Assembly (NCBI GenBank): GCA_963923455.1
Contig: CAWULT010000052.1
Location: 1-29,709 of the forward strand
DNA length: 29,709 nucleotides
Direction: 5' to 3'
From: CAWULT01 sp963923455
GTDB taxonomy: Bacteria; Acidobacteriota; Vicinamibacteria; Vicinamibacterales; UBA2999
Below, piece by piece: positions 14,749 to 22,290 of the stretch. Within the stretch, counting starts at the first letter, position 1. Each line of letters begins with the position of its first letter. The translations under genes and the position numbers were made by a program. Below the pieces are notes generated by a model, which was given only the letters and a program-made list of their open reading frames with translations, made no database searches and was not told where the DNA came from.

Positions 14749-14764
14749 ACCCCCGACCGGGGGT
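14749..14764. repeat. GC inverted repeat in the divergent promoter region
   Basis: Arms ACCCCCG and CGGGGGT (7 bp each) flank a 2-base centre. The repeat lies about 105 bp from the aminotransferase start and 46 bp upstream of the flagellin -35 element, where an operator for either unit could be. A partial copy of the right half (GACCGGGGTGG) follows about 20 bp downstream. It has no U-run, so a terminator is unlikely. Confidence 0.4.
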
Positions 14765-14809
14765 GACGGCGGACCGACCGGGGTGGCCGGCCCGGCGGCG
14801 CGGGCCCGC

Positions 14810-14836
14810 TAAAGAACCGGGCACGGCTCCCGATTA
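14810..14836 (+). promoter_or_regulatory. sigma-28-type flagellin promoter
   Basis: TAAAGAAC, an 11-base spacer, then CCCGATTA, against the FliA consensus TAAAGTTT-N11-GCCGATAA. TAAAG is a perfect core. The predicted start of transcription is near 14843, giving a leader of almost 90 bases before the flagellin ATG. The gene downstream, flagellin, is the classic sigma-28 target. Confidence 0.75.
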
Positions 14837-14916
14837 CCCCCCTGACTCGTGGCGGCTCCCCCTCGATGAACGTTGGGACAGCCGCCGGCACCGCACGGAC
14901 GCGGGCCGACCTTCAC

Positions 14917-14922
14917 GGAGGA
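14917..14922 (+). promoter_or_regulatory. strong flagellin ribosome binding site
   Basis: GGAGGA lies 8 bases before ATG 14931. It decides the start: the frame is open further upstream to 14763, but only this ATG gives the conserved flagellin N-terminus. An out-of-frame ATG at 14923 is too close to the site to compete. Confidence 0.85.
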
Positions 14923-14930
14923 ATGGACAC

Positions 14931-15737
14931 ATGGCTTCGTTTTCAGTCGTCAACAACGTCGCGTCGGCCAACGCCCAGGCGAACCTCTCGATCGCGAACG
15001 TCGGCCTGAACCGGGCCCTCGCCCGCCTGTCGAGCGGCCTTCGCATCAACATGTCCGGCGACGACGCGGCCGGTCTGGCCGTCGCCAACGGATATCGCAG
15101 CAAGGTGGCGATCCTGAACCAGGGCATCCGCAACGCGAACGACGGCCTCTCGGCCCTGCAGATCAAGGACGGTGCGCTCAACAACATTTCGAACCTGCTC
15201 GATCGTCTCGCGACGCTGGCCACGCAGGCGGCCTCGACCGCCGGCGGCGTGAACATCTCGACGCTGTCGAGCGAGTTCAGCACGCTGACCACGGAAATCG
15301 ACCGCGAGGCGGCAGTGGCCTCGATGACCGCGAGCGCGAGCTTCTCGGTGTTCGTCTCGAGCGAGTCGACCGTCGGCGACGGCGCGGTCAGCGGCACGAT
15401 CGGCGGCGTCACGGTGGCGCTGCTCGGCATCACGCAGACCACGTTCACGACGGCGACGCAGGCGCAGACGGCGCTGACCCAGGTCAGCTCGGCCATCTCG
15501 ACGCTGGGCGGCGTGCAGAACTCGGTCGGTGTGCTCGAGAACCGGCTGCAGTACGCCATCACGCTGTCGCAGAGCCAGTCGGTCAACACGCAGGCCGCCG
15601 AAAGCCGCATCCGCGACGCCAACATGGCCGAAGAGTCGGCCGCGATGACGCGGTACAACATCCTGACGCAGAGCGGCCTGGCCGCCCTCGCGCAGGCCAA
15701 CCAGGCCTCGGGTTCGGTCCTGGCGCTGCTCCGCTAA
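14931..15737 (+). CDS. fliC: flagellin, compact form
   Basis: A 268-residue flagellin. The N-terminal D0/D1 region (about 1-135) includes NVGLNRALARLSSGLRIN, GDDAAGLAVANGYRSK and NQGIRNANDGLSALQ. The C-terminal D1/D0 region (about 185-268) has VGVLENRLQYAI, AAESRIRDANMAEE and the terminal AQANQASGSVLALLR. The middle (136-180) is short and rich in Ser, Thr and Gly, so outer D2/D3 domains are essentially absent. Those Ser/Thr residues are the natural places for O-linked nonulosonic acid. It is secreted by the flagellar export apparatus and polymerises into the filament. It is the only flagellin in the window, between the sugar operon and the chaperone genes. Confidence 0.97.
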   Translation: MASFSVVNNVASANAQANLSIANVGLNRALARLSSGLRINMSGDDAAGLAVANGYRSKVAILNQGIRNANDGLSALQIKDGALNNISNLLDRLATLATQAASTAGGVNISTLSSEFSTLTTEIDREAAVASMTASASFSVFVSSESTVGDGAVSGTIGGVTVALLGITQTTFTTATQAQTALTQVSSAISTLGGVQNSVGVLENRLQYAITLSQSQSVNTQAAESRIRDANMAEESAAMTRYNILTQSGLAALAQANQASGSVLALLR

Positions 15738-15764
15738 CCGGGGCACGTCGAGAACGGCCAGGTC

Positions 15765-15793
15765 GGGCTCCGGGGCAGCGCGCCCCGGGGCCC
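15765..15793 (+). terminator. strong hairpin after flagellin
   Basis: Arms GGGCTCCGGGGC and GCCCCGGGGCCC form a 12-bp stem with one G-U pair and a 5-base AGCGC loop. It starts 28 bases after the flagellin stop. It is followed by a C-rich tract rather than a run of T, so it is not a textbook intrinsic terminator. It may stabilise the 3' end of abundant flagellin mRNA and reduce read-through into fliD. The structure is read directly from sequence; its function is inferred. Confidence 0.6.
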
Positions 15794-15851
15794 GCCCCCC
15801 TCCCTTGGCCCGCTTCTCGCTAGTCCTCGCAGTTCGAAGGGAGATGCACGC

Positions 15852-17228
15852 ATGGCCGGCGTCACACTCAGCGGCTTCAACAACATCGACTTCTCGTCCG
15901 TGCTCGAACTGGTGATGACCCAGGAGCGGCAGCCCGTCACCCGGCTCCAGACGCAGAAGCAGGCACTTCAGACCCAGAATACGCAGCTCGGCACCCTCGC
16001 GGGCTACCTCACGGCCCTCGAGACGGCCGCGGACCAGCTCGCCTCGGCCGACTCCCTGGAGGTGCTAGCCGCCACCTCGAGCGACGAGTCGATCGTCGGA
16101 GTGTCGACATCCAGCGGCACGGTTCCCGGCACCTACGACGTCGTCGTGACCAGCCGGGCAAAGGCCCAGGTCACGGCCAGCAGCAACACCGTCACCGACA
16201 CCGCCACGGTGGCCTCGGCCGGCACGCTGACGTTCCTCGTCACCAATCAGCCCCCGGTGGACATCGTCGTCACGGGCGCGATGACCGTGCAGCAGCTCGC
16301 CGACGCCATCAACGCGTCCGACGACGCCCCGGTCACCGCGACCGTCGTGCAGGTCGCCCCGGGCAGCTACCGCCTGGTGCTGACGGGCAAGTCCACGGGC
16401 GCCGCCAGCGCCTTCACGATGACCAGCACCCTGTCGGGCGGTTCGGGCGTCACCTTCACCGACACCAACGGCAACGGGGTCTACGGCGAGTCGGGCGACG
16501 GCAACGCCGTCAACGCGGCCAACGCCTCGCTGACGGTCAACAACGTCGCGGTCTCGAGCGCGTCGAACACCGTCGAGGACGTGATCCCGGGCGCCACGCT
16601 GACGCTCAACGGGGAGAGCGCCACCACCACGGTCCGGGTCGGCGTCTCGCGCGACGCGGCGCAGGTGAAGGGGCTCGTCAACGGCTTCATCGAGGCCTAC
16701 AACGACATCGTCACGTTCATCAACGACCAGCGCAGCGCGGCCACCGCGGGGCGGGCCAACGTCTCGCGCGATCCGATGGTGCGGAGCCTGGCCAACGAGC
16801 TGCGGTCCACGCTGCTCGGCCAGTACGGCGCCGGGACGCTCACCCGGCTGGCCGCGGTCGGGGTGGGCTTCGAGCGCACGGGCAAGATGACGCTCGACGA
16901 GACGGTCTTCGACGACGCGATCGCCTCCGACCCGACGGGGGTCCAGGCCCTCTTCGCCGGCAGCGGCGCCACCAGCGGCGCCTTCGACGACCTGGTCACC
17001 CTGATCGACGGCTACACCGCCAGCGGCGGGCTCGTCAGCAGCGTCCGCCAGAGGCTGACGAACCAGGTCAAGTTCGTGACCACCCGCATCGACGCGCTCG
17101 AGGATCGGCTGGCGCGGCGACGCCTGCAACTGCAGGCGGAGTTCACGGCTGCCGATCAGATCATGTCCCGGCTGAACAAGCAGAGCGGATCGCTCACGTC
17201 GCTGGGCAACGAGTACCGACTCTTCTGA
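15852..17228 (+). CDS. fliD: flagellar filament cap protein FliD
   Basis: A 458-residue FliD (HAP2). The N-terminal helical segment begins SGFNNIDFSSVLELVMTQERQPVTRLQTQKQALQ (described by position 5-38). FliD_N lies at about 10-105, a beta-rich variable part in the centre, and FliD_C at about 225-445 with FIEAYNDIVTFIN. The closing coiled coil is rich in RIDALEDRLARR and QIMSRLNKQSGSL. The protein caps the growing filament and guides flagellin folding outside the cell. ATG 15852 has AAGGGAG about 9 bases upstream. Its order before fliS is the usual fliD-fliS arrangement. No separate promoter is visible, so it depends on read-through past the flagellin hairpin or on an unrecognised promoter. 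Confidence 0.95.
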   Translation: MAGVTLSGFNNIDFSSVLELVMTQERQPVTRLQTQKQALQTQNTQLGTLAGYLTALETAADQLASADSLEVLAATSSDESIVGVSTSSGTVPGTYDVVVTSRAKAQVTASSNTVTDTATVASAGTLTFLVTNQPPVDIVVTGAMTVQQLADAINASDDAPVTATVVQVAPGSYRLVLTGKSTGAASAFTMTSTLSGGSGVTFTDTNGNGVYGESGDGNAVNAANASLTVNNVAVSSASNTVEDVIPGATLTLNGESATTTVRVGVSRDAAQVKGLVNGFIEAYNDIVTFINDQRSAATAGRANVSRDPMVRSLANELRSTLLGQYGAGTLTRLAAVGVGFERTGKMTLDETVFDDAIASDPTGVQALFAGSGATSGAFDDLVTLIDGYTASGGLVSSVRQRLTNQVKFVTTRIDALEDRLARRRLQLQAEFTAADQIMSRLNKQSGSLTSLGNEYRLF

Positions 17229-17231
17229 CGC

Positions 17232-17636
17232 ATGGCAACCACCACCCTGGCCACCACCGGACGCGGCGTCCAGGCCTATCAGGCCGTCCACGTCCAGTCC
17301 CGATCTCCGCTCGAGCTCGTCGTCATGCTCTTCGACGGCGCCCTCCGGTTCCTCCAGCAGGCACGAGACGCCCAGGCCCGGGGCGACGTCCGGACCCGCG
17401 CCCACGGCGTGTCACGCGCCCTGGCGATCGTCGGCGAGCTGCAGAACACGCTCAACATGGACGAGGGCGGCGCGCTCGCCACCGAACTGGAGCGCCTCTA
17501 CCTGTACATGTCCGGGCGCCTGCTCGATGTGACGCTGAAGCGCGACGCCACCGCCCTCGACGAGGTGCACAAGCTGATGGCGCTGCTGCGCGACGGCTGG
17601 GCCCAGGCCTCGGAGGCGGCGAGAGCCGGACGGTGA
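17232..17636 (+). CDS. fliS: flagellin export chaperone FliS
   Basis: A 134-residue FliS, the usual family length. The conserved YQAVHVQSRSPLELVVMLFDGALRFLQQA is at about 16-44. Helical segments with NTLNMDEGGALATELERLYLYMSGRL (about 73-98) and a helical C-terminus follow. FliS binds the C-terminal D0 region of flagellin in the cytoplasm and stops it polymerising before export. Its ATG lies 3 bases after the fliD stop, and its stop overlaps the next start (GTGA). The identification is secure. Confidence 0.95.
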   Translation: MATTTLATTGRGVQAYQAVHVQSRSPLELVVMLFDGALRFLQQARDAQARGDVRTRAHGVSRALAIVGELQNTLNMDEGGALATELERLYLYMSGRLLDVTLKRDATALDEVHKLMALLRDGWAQASEAARAGR

Positions 17637-18109
17637 CGATGCCCCTCGATCTGGACCAGGCGCTGCGCGAGTACCGCGCCGGCCTCGACGCCGAAATCGC
17701 GCTGCTCCGGCAGCTCGAGCGGGTGCCGATCCAGACCGACGGCGGGCAGGCGGACGGTGGCGCCGTGCCTCTCGCGGCGCTCGCCGACGAGCGCGACACC
17801 ATCATGGCGGGCCTGGTCGCGCTCGAGCACGACCTGAGGCCGCTCCGCGCGCGGCTGGCCGAGGCCCGTCCGCGGCTGCAGGGCACGCCGGGCTTCGAGA
17901 CCGTCGCGGCGCTCCACCGCGTGGCCGGGGACCTGGTCGCCCGCATCCTGGCCAACGACGCCGAGTCGCTCAAGGCCCTCGAGTCGGCCGAGTCGGCCCG
18001 CCGGTTCGCTGCCGAATCGGTCGAGAAGGGCGAGTCCACGCTCGCGGCGTATCGCCGGGTCGTCGCGCCCCGTCCCGACAACGCGCGCATCGTCAACCGC
18101 CGCGGCTGA
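17633..18109 (+). CDS. putative FlgN/FliT-like flagellar export chaperone
   Basis: A 158-residue, mostly alpha-helical, charged protein without signal or membrane segment. It starts with LDQALREYRAGLDAEIALLRQLERV, has a heptad-like central helix (DERDTIMAGLVALEHDLRPLRARL), and ends in AAYRRVVAPRPDNARIVNRRG. Its size, its helical pattern and its position right after fliS fit a FlgN- or FliT-type chaperone for hook-associated proteins or FliD. Sequence similarity of these families is too low to choose by eye. The start is GTG 17633 (overlapping the fliS stop) or ATG 17639. It ends the filament unit; its stop codon overlaps the -35 box of the next promoter. Confidence 0.5.
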   Translation: MTMPLDLDQALREYRAGLDAEIALLRQLERVPIQTDGGQADGGAVPLAALADERDTIMAGLVALEHDLRPLRARLAEARPRLQGTPGFETVAALHRVAGDLVARILANDAESLKALESAESARRFAAESVEKGESTLAAYRRVVAPRPDNARIVNRRG

Positions 18110-18133
18110 CACCCGCGCCCGTCCCCCTATAAT
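18106..18133 (+). promoter_or_regulatory. sigma-70-type promoter before the dioxygenase gene
   Basis: CTGACA (5 of 6 with TTGACA), a 16-base spacer and a perfect TATAAT. An AT-rich box of this quality stands out in such GC-rich DNA. The -35 box overlaps the stop codon of the FlgN/FliT-like gene. Transcription would start about 30 bases before ATG 18172. Confidence 0.65.
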
Positions 18134-18171
18134 CGAGACCACGAGCCGCACACGCGGCCCGGCCCGCACTC

Positions 18172-19017
18172 ATGCCCAGCACGCCGATCGCGGGGCGTCC
18201 GGTCCGGATGCCCGTCGTCTTCATTCCCCACGGCGGAGGCCCGTGGCCCTTCGTCGAGCTCGGCTACCCGCCTGGCGACGTCCGCGCGCTCGTCACCTAC
18301 CTCCAGTCGGTGCGCGACGTGCCGCCGGCGACGCCGGCGGCGCTCCTCGTCGTGTCCGCCCACTGGGAGGCGCCCGTGCCGACCGTGATGACCGCGGCGC
18401 GCCCGCCGATGCTCTACGACTACTACGGCTTTCCGCCGGAGTCGTACGCGATCAGCTGGCCGGCACCCGGCGCACCCGCGCTGGCCGCGCGCGTGCGGAC
18501 CCTGCTCGGCGAGGCGGGCTTCACCACGGCGGAGGATCCGGCGCGCGGCTTCGACCACGGAACGTTCGTGCCGCTGAAGCTCACCTACCCCGATGCCGGC
18601 GTGCCAGCCATCCAGCTGTCGCTGCAACAGGGCCTCGATCCGGACGCGCATCTGGCGATGGGACGCGCGATCGCGCCGCTGCGTGACGAGGGCGTGTTCA
18701 TCATCGGCAGCGGCATGACGTTCCACAACCTGCGCGCGTTCCGCGACCCGCGGGCGATTCCGGTGGCCGAGACGTTCGACGCCTGGCTGCGCGCGGCCAC
18801 GACGCTCGAGGCCGACTCGCGCGACCGGGCGCTCGCCGGCTGGGCAGGTGCACCGGCCGCCCGCGCGGCCCACCCGCGCGAGGAACATCTGATGCCGCTG
18901 CTCGTGGCGGCGGGCGCGGCAGGGCGAGACCGGGCCCGCGTGGCGTGGAACGGGACGTTCGGGGGCCTGCGGCTGTCCGCATACCACTTCGGCGGGACCG
19001 GCGCGCCGGCCGACTGA
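18172..19017 (+). CDS. DODA/LigB-type extradiol ring-opening dioxygenase
   Basis: A 281-residue member of the class III extradiol dioxygenase (4,5-DOPA dioxygenase, YgiD-like) family. Probable metal ligands are His20 in FIPHGGGP, His64 in SAHWE and His185 in GSGMTFHN. The conserved FDHGTFVPL (His129) and HPREEHLMPL (His234, His239) are also present. Such enzymes open catechol-type rings using a bound metal; the natural substrate of bacterial members is often unknown. ATG 18172 is used; ATG 18208 would also keep all motifs. It has its own sigma-70-type promoter and no visible link to flagella, so it is probably an unrelated gene that sits between two motility operons. Confidence 0.9.
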   Translation: MPSTPIAGRPVRMPVVFIPHGGGPWPFVELGYPPGDVRALVTYLQSVRDVPPATPAALLVVSAHWEAPVPTVMTAARPPMLYDYYGFPPESYAISWPAPGAPALAARVRTLLGEAGFTTAEDPARGFDHGTFVPLKLTYPDAGVPAIQLSLQQGLDPDAHLAMGRAIAPLRDEGVFIIGSGMTFHNLRAFRDPRAIPVAETFDAWLRAATTLEADSRDRALAGWAGAPAARAAHPREEHLMPLLVAAGAAGRDRARVAWNGTFGGLRLSAYHFGGTGAPAD

Positions 19018-19024
19018 CCGTCAC

Positions 19025-20182
19025 TCAGGCGACGACGGGCTGCCGGCGCCGATCGTCCACGAGCCGGCGGTAGAGCGCCTCGTGCCGCGCCACCATGATC
19101 GGCACGGTGTAGCGCGCGTCGAACCGGCGCCGCGCGGCGGCGCGCATCCGGTGCCGCTCGTCGTCGGGCATCCGCAGCGCGCGGACGATCGTGCGCGCGA
19201 GCGCGGCCGCATCGCACGGATCGAACAGCCAGCCGTGCTCGCCGTCCGTCACCAGCTGCTCGAGCGGCGGAATGGCGCTCGCGACGACGGGAATCCCCGC
19301 CCGGAACGCTTCGATGGGCGCCAGGCCCTGCCCTTCGGTCAGCGACGGCACGACGAGCAGCTCGAAGGCCGGCAGCCACCGGTCCGCGTCCGGCTGGTAG
19401 CCGACGGCGTGCACGCGGTCGCCCAGCCCAAGCCCGCGCGCCAGCTCGGCCATCGCCTCGCCGCCCTCGCCGACCAGGATCGCCGCGACGCCGCGGGCGT
19501 CGGGACGCGCGAGGGCCTCGACGAGCAGGCGCTGGTTCTTGTTGGCGTCGATCGAGCCGATGCAGCCGACCACGGACCAGCCGCGCGCGCGCAGGTGGGC
19601 AGCCAGACGCGCCGCATCGACCGCCGTCCCGTCGGGCGGGTCGGCCGGAATGCCGCACGGGATCGTCTCGACGTGCGCACGCGGAACGCCGTGCGACACG
19701 AGGAGCGCCCGCGTCGCGTCGGACGTCACGACGACGCGGTCGACCTCGTCGAGCACCATCAGGTCCTGCCGCGCCTGCTCGGCCGTCTTGCGGCTTCCCC
19801 ACCCATGCTGGGTCTGCAGCACCGCGACGGCGGCGTCGACCGCCGCGGCGTAGTGGCGCGCGATGCGAGCCGGCGTGCCGGCGTGCGCGTGGATGAGATC
19901 GAGGCGACCCCGCGGACGCGCGCGCGTCAACGCCTCCTGCGCGCGCCGGTTCAGCGCGAGGTCGCGCGTGAACAGCGAGTCCTCGAGCACCAGGGGCACA
20001 CCGGCGTCGCGCAGCCGCGCGAGATGGTGCGGATAGTTGCCGTAGCCCGGCGCGCCCGTGGCGGAGGCCAGCACCAGGACCTCGTGTCCGGCCGCGTGCT
20101 GCGCGCACGCCAGGTCCACGATCGCCCGCCCGGCGCCGCCTTGCAGGAACGTCGTCAGGTGCGCGATGGACAGCGGGCGCAT
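19025..20182 (-). CDS. GT4-type glycosyltransferase (GT-B fold)
   Basis: A 385-residue glycosyltransferase. The N-terminal acceptor domain opens with LSIAHLTTFLQGGAGRAIVDLA, and IHAHAGTPARIARHYA follows. The C-terminal donor domain has IPCGIPADPP, VGCIGSIDANKNQRLLVEAL and the E-x7-E motif at Glu283-Glu291 (EGQGLAPIE). It transfers a sugar from a nucleotide donor with retention of configuration. I use ATG 20182, which overlaps the GT2 stop (TGATG). It is the last gene of the minus-strand glycosylation operon and converges on the dioxygenase gene with only 7 bases between stops. Its place after MAF and GT2 suggests it extends a glycan on flagellin or a surface polymer; donor and acceptor are unknown. 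Confidence 0.85.
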   Translation of the reverse strand: MRPLSIAHLTTFLQGGAGRAIVDLACAQHAAGHEVLVLASATGAPGYGNYPHHLARLRDAGVPLVLEDSLFTRDLALNRRAQEALTRARPRGRLDLIHAHAGTPARIARHYAAAVDAAVAVLQTQHGWGSRKTAEQARQDLMVLDEVDRVVVTSDATRALLVSHGVPRAHVETIPCGIPADPPDGTAVDAARLAAHLRARGWSVVGCIGSIDANKNQRLLVEALARPDARGVAAILVGEGGEAMAELARGLGLGDRVHAVGYQPDADRWLPAFELLVVPSLTEGQGLAPIEAFRAGIPVVASAIPPLEQLVTDGEHGWLFDPCDAAALARTIVRALRMPDDERHRMRAAARRRFDARYTVPIMVARHEALYRRLVDDRRRQPVVA

Positions 20183-21138
20183 CAGGCCGTCCGCCGGAGC
20201 GCGCGCCCGGGCCGGCGCACGATGCAGTTCCCGATGGTCTCGAAATGCGAGGCGTCGGCCAGGCGCACGTACTCGTCGAGCCGCGTCAGGTCGGTCACCG
20301 CCAGCACGTCCCACGGCTCGCGGAGGGACACGACCCGGAAGCCCAGCCTTGGCGCGACGGCACGGTAGAACGCGTCACCGCGCGCGGTCCCGAGCAGGGC
20401 CAGCGCGCCGCCGGCGACGTCCGGGCGCACGCGCACCAGGTGCTCGAGCTTCGAGAGGATGGCCATGTCGGTCTGGCGGGCGCTGGCCCCGCCCGGGCGC
20501 ACCCGATACTGGTAGAGGGGCTCGCCCAGCTTCGCGATCCGGTGCCGGCGCAGCAGCCGCAGCCACAGGTCGTAGTCCTCGGCGGGCACGCGGTCGGGCC
20601 GGTACCCGCCCGCCTCGCGCAGCACCGCGGCACGCGCCATCACCGAACCGTGCGTGACGCAGCACGTCACCGGCATCAGCCGTGCGATCGCCTCCGGCGT
20701 CAGCGCGGTGTCCTGCTGCCGGCGAACCGTCCGTACCCAGGTGTTCTCGATCGGCCGGCCGTCGAGGTCCACGTAGTCGGCCACCGTCGCGACGACCGCG
20801 ACGTCGGGGTGCGCGTCCAGATGCGCGGCCTGGCGCGCGAGCCGCTGCGGCCGCGACTCGTCATCGGCGTCCTGGCGCGCCACGTACAGACCGCGGGCCT
20901 CGGCGAGTCCCGCGTTCAGCGCGGCCGCGATGCCGACGCCTCCCGTCGGGACCACGCGCACGCGCGGATCGCGCCACGCGCCGAGGCACGCACGGGTGCC
21001 GTCGGTGCTGCCGTCCTCGAGCACGATCACCTCGAGGTCGCGCAGCGTCTGTCTGGCCAGGCTGTCGAGCGCGGCCGGCAGCCAGGGCATGCCGTCGCGA
21101 ACCGGCAGCAGCACGGACACGAGGGGCGCCGGGATCAC
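20182..21138 (-). CDS. GT2-family glycosyltransferase (GT-A fold)
   Basis: A 318-residue inverting transferase. VSVLLPVRDGMPWLPAALDSLARQ (7-30) and EDGSTDGT (41-48) form the nucleotide-binding part. The metal-binding stretch is DADD at 90-93, and the probable catalytic base is in AEDYDLWLRL (186-195). The start is GTG 21138, overlapping the MAF stop (GTGA), with GGGAGG just upstream. A much longer frame is open to 22134 but runs through the MAF coding region and lacks similarity there. No membrane segments are seen. It probably adds a sugar in the same pathway as its neighbours; the target is not defined. Confidence 0.9.
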   Translation of the reverse strand: MIPAPLVSVLLPVRDGMPWLPAALDSLARQTLRDLEVIVLEDGSTDGTRACLGAWRDPRVRVVPTGGVGIAAALNAGLAEARGLYVARQDADDESRPQRLARQAAHLDAHPDVAVVATVADYVDLDGRPIENTWVRTVRRQQDTALTPEAIARLMPVTCCVTHGSVMARAAVLREAGGYRPDRVPAEDYDLWLRLLRRHRIAKLGEPLYQYRVRPGGASARQTDMAILSKLEHLVRVRPDVAGGALALLGTARGDAFYRAVAPRLGFRVVSLREPWDVLAVTDLTRLDEYVRLADASHFETIGNCIVRRPGRALRRTA

Positions 21139-22289
21139 GCGGCCTCCCGGCGGATCCGCGACTCCAGGCGCTCGGCCTGACCGACGAGTTCGTGAGCGGC
21201 CAGCATCAGGGGCCGCCACAGCGCCGGGCCCAGCCCCAGGTCGATGCCGATCCGCCACAGCCGCGGCAGGAACGCGAGGCCCATGGCCTCCTGCAGGTCG
21301 ACGCGAATCTCCGGATCCTGGCCCCACACGAGCAGGTCCCGGGCCGCATCCTGGAGGCCACGCACGGGGCGGCCGGCCCGCGCGGCCATGGCCAGGCCGA
21401 GGATCCGCCGGGCGTGCTCCACCTGTGGCCGCATTCGCCGCCGGGCGGTCACGAGCCCCGCGTGCCGCTGCTCCCGGCTCGGGGCCCGGTGCCGCGTGAC
21501 GACGAGCGGGCTGCGCGCCTGCCCGGGCGCGAACGATTCGAGCGCACCAGCCTGCCACCCCGCCTTCACGGCGCCGCCGACCCCGGCATCGAATACCTCT
21601 GCGCCGCAGACGCCGCCGAGCAGTTCGAGCAGCTCCCGCATCGGGGCGAAGCCGGCATCGGGCTGGTCGGCCGTGCCGAGGTCGATGCCGACGAGCCCGA
21701 TGCGCGCGGCGCCGGCCTGAGCCGCCATCGCCACGGCCGTCGCGGGCCAGAGGCCCCACGTGGGCAGGGCGTCCGGCACGAACAGCCGGTCCACCTCCAC
21801 GCCGGCCAGCAGCGCGGGCGGCGTGCGCCACTCGACGGCGACGAGCGGTGCGTCGGCGATCGGGTTGCTGCCGAGGTCCACGAGGTGCCGCGCCGCGTGG
21901 TGCGCATCGAGCGCCGTCCGGTGCTCGACGAGCACCAGGTCCGGGGTCAGGCCGTGCCCGCGCATCCACTCCGCGCCGCGGGGCGAGGTGAAGACCAGCA
22001 CGCGATCCCGCACCGCGCGCAGCGCCGGCAGCGCGCGGTCGGCCGAGGGGCCCGTGCCGAGGACGATCACGGTCTGCCCGGCGTCCATCGCCAGCGTGCC
22101 GGTGTCGCGCACGGGGTTGGTCACGCCCCACCACTGCGAGTCGACCCCGGTCTCGCAGTAGCCGCCGAACCGGCGCTGGTAGAGCGTCCAGGCACGCCCG
22201 ACGGCGTCGGAGCGTCCCACGACAGGCCCCAGTTCGGACGCGGTCAGATAGCGATCGGAGCCGATCGCATGCACGAATGACGGCACCAT
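21135..22289 (-). CDS. motility-associated factor (MAF/DUF115) flagellin glycosyltransferase-like protein
   Basis: A 384-residue protein of the DUF115, MptE-like group. The core has TVIVLGTGPSADRALPALRAVRDRVLVFTS (73-102), GLTPDLVLVEH (113-123) and ARIGLVGIDLG (195-205). FDAGVGGAVKAGWQ (233-246) occupies the place of the usual N-A-T-E-G-G motif. Flagellar MAF proteins transfer pseudaminic or legionaminic acid from the CMP-sugar to Ser/Thr of flagellin in the cytoplasm. That fits the sugar pathway and flagellin in this window. ATG 22289 follows the upstream GT stop by 1 base. The family call is good, though the altered GVGGAV stretch leaves room for a sister function. Confidence 0.75.
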   Translation of the reverse strand: MVPSFVHAIGSDRYLTASELGPVVGRSDAVGRAWTLYQRRFGGYCETGVDSQWWGVTNPVRDTGTLAMDAGQTVIVLGTGPSADRALPALRAVRDRVLVFTSPRGAEWMRGHGLTPDLVLVEHRTALDAHHAARHLVDLGSNPIADAPLVAVEWRTPPALLAGVEVDRLFVPDALPTWGLWPATAVAMAAQAGAARIGLVGIDLGTADQPDAGFAPMRELLELLGGVCGAEVFDAGVGGAVKAGWQAGALESFAPGQARSPLVVTRHRAPSREQRHAGLVTARRRMRPQVEHARRILGLAMAARAGRPVRGLQDAARDLLVWGQDPEIRVDLQEAMGLAFLPRLWRIGIDLGLGPALWRPLMLAAHELVGQAERLESRIRREAA

Positions 22290-22290
22290 C

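Larger units (their letters stand above)
14645..14930. other. divergent intergenic region between sugar operon and flagellin
   Basis: This is the largest non-coding stretch in the window (286 bp) and must hold promoters for both directions. The plus side has a clear sigma-28-type promoter at 14810-14836. The minus side shows no recognisable sigma-70, sigma-28 or sigma-54 motif by eye. An inverted repeat (14749-14764) sits between them. No small gene with a ribosome site was seen. Confidence 0.7.

Noticed and set aside
19018..19024. A bidirectional terminator between the dioxygenase and GT4 genes
   Set aside because: The gap is only 7 bases and no stable hairpin with a T-run is visible at either gene end.
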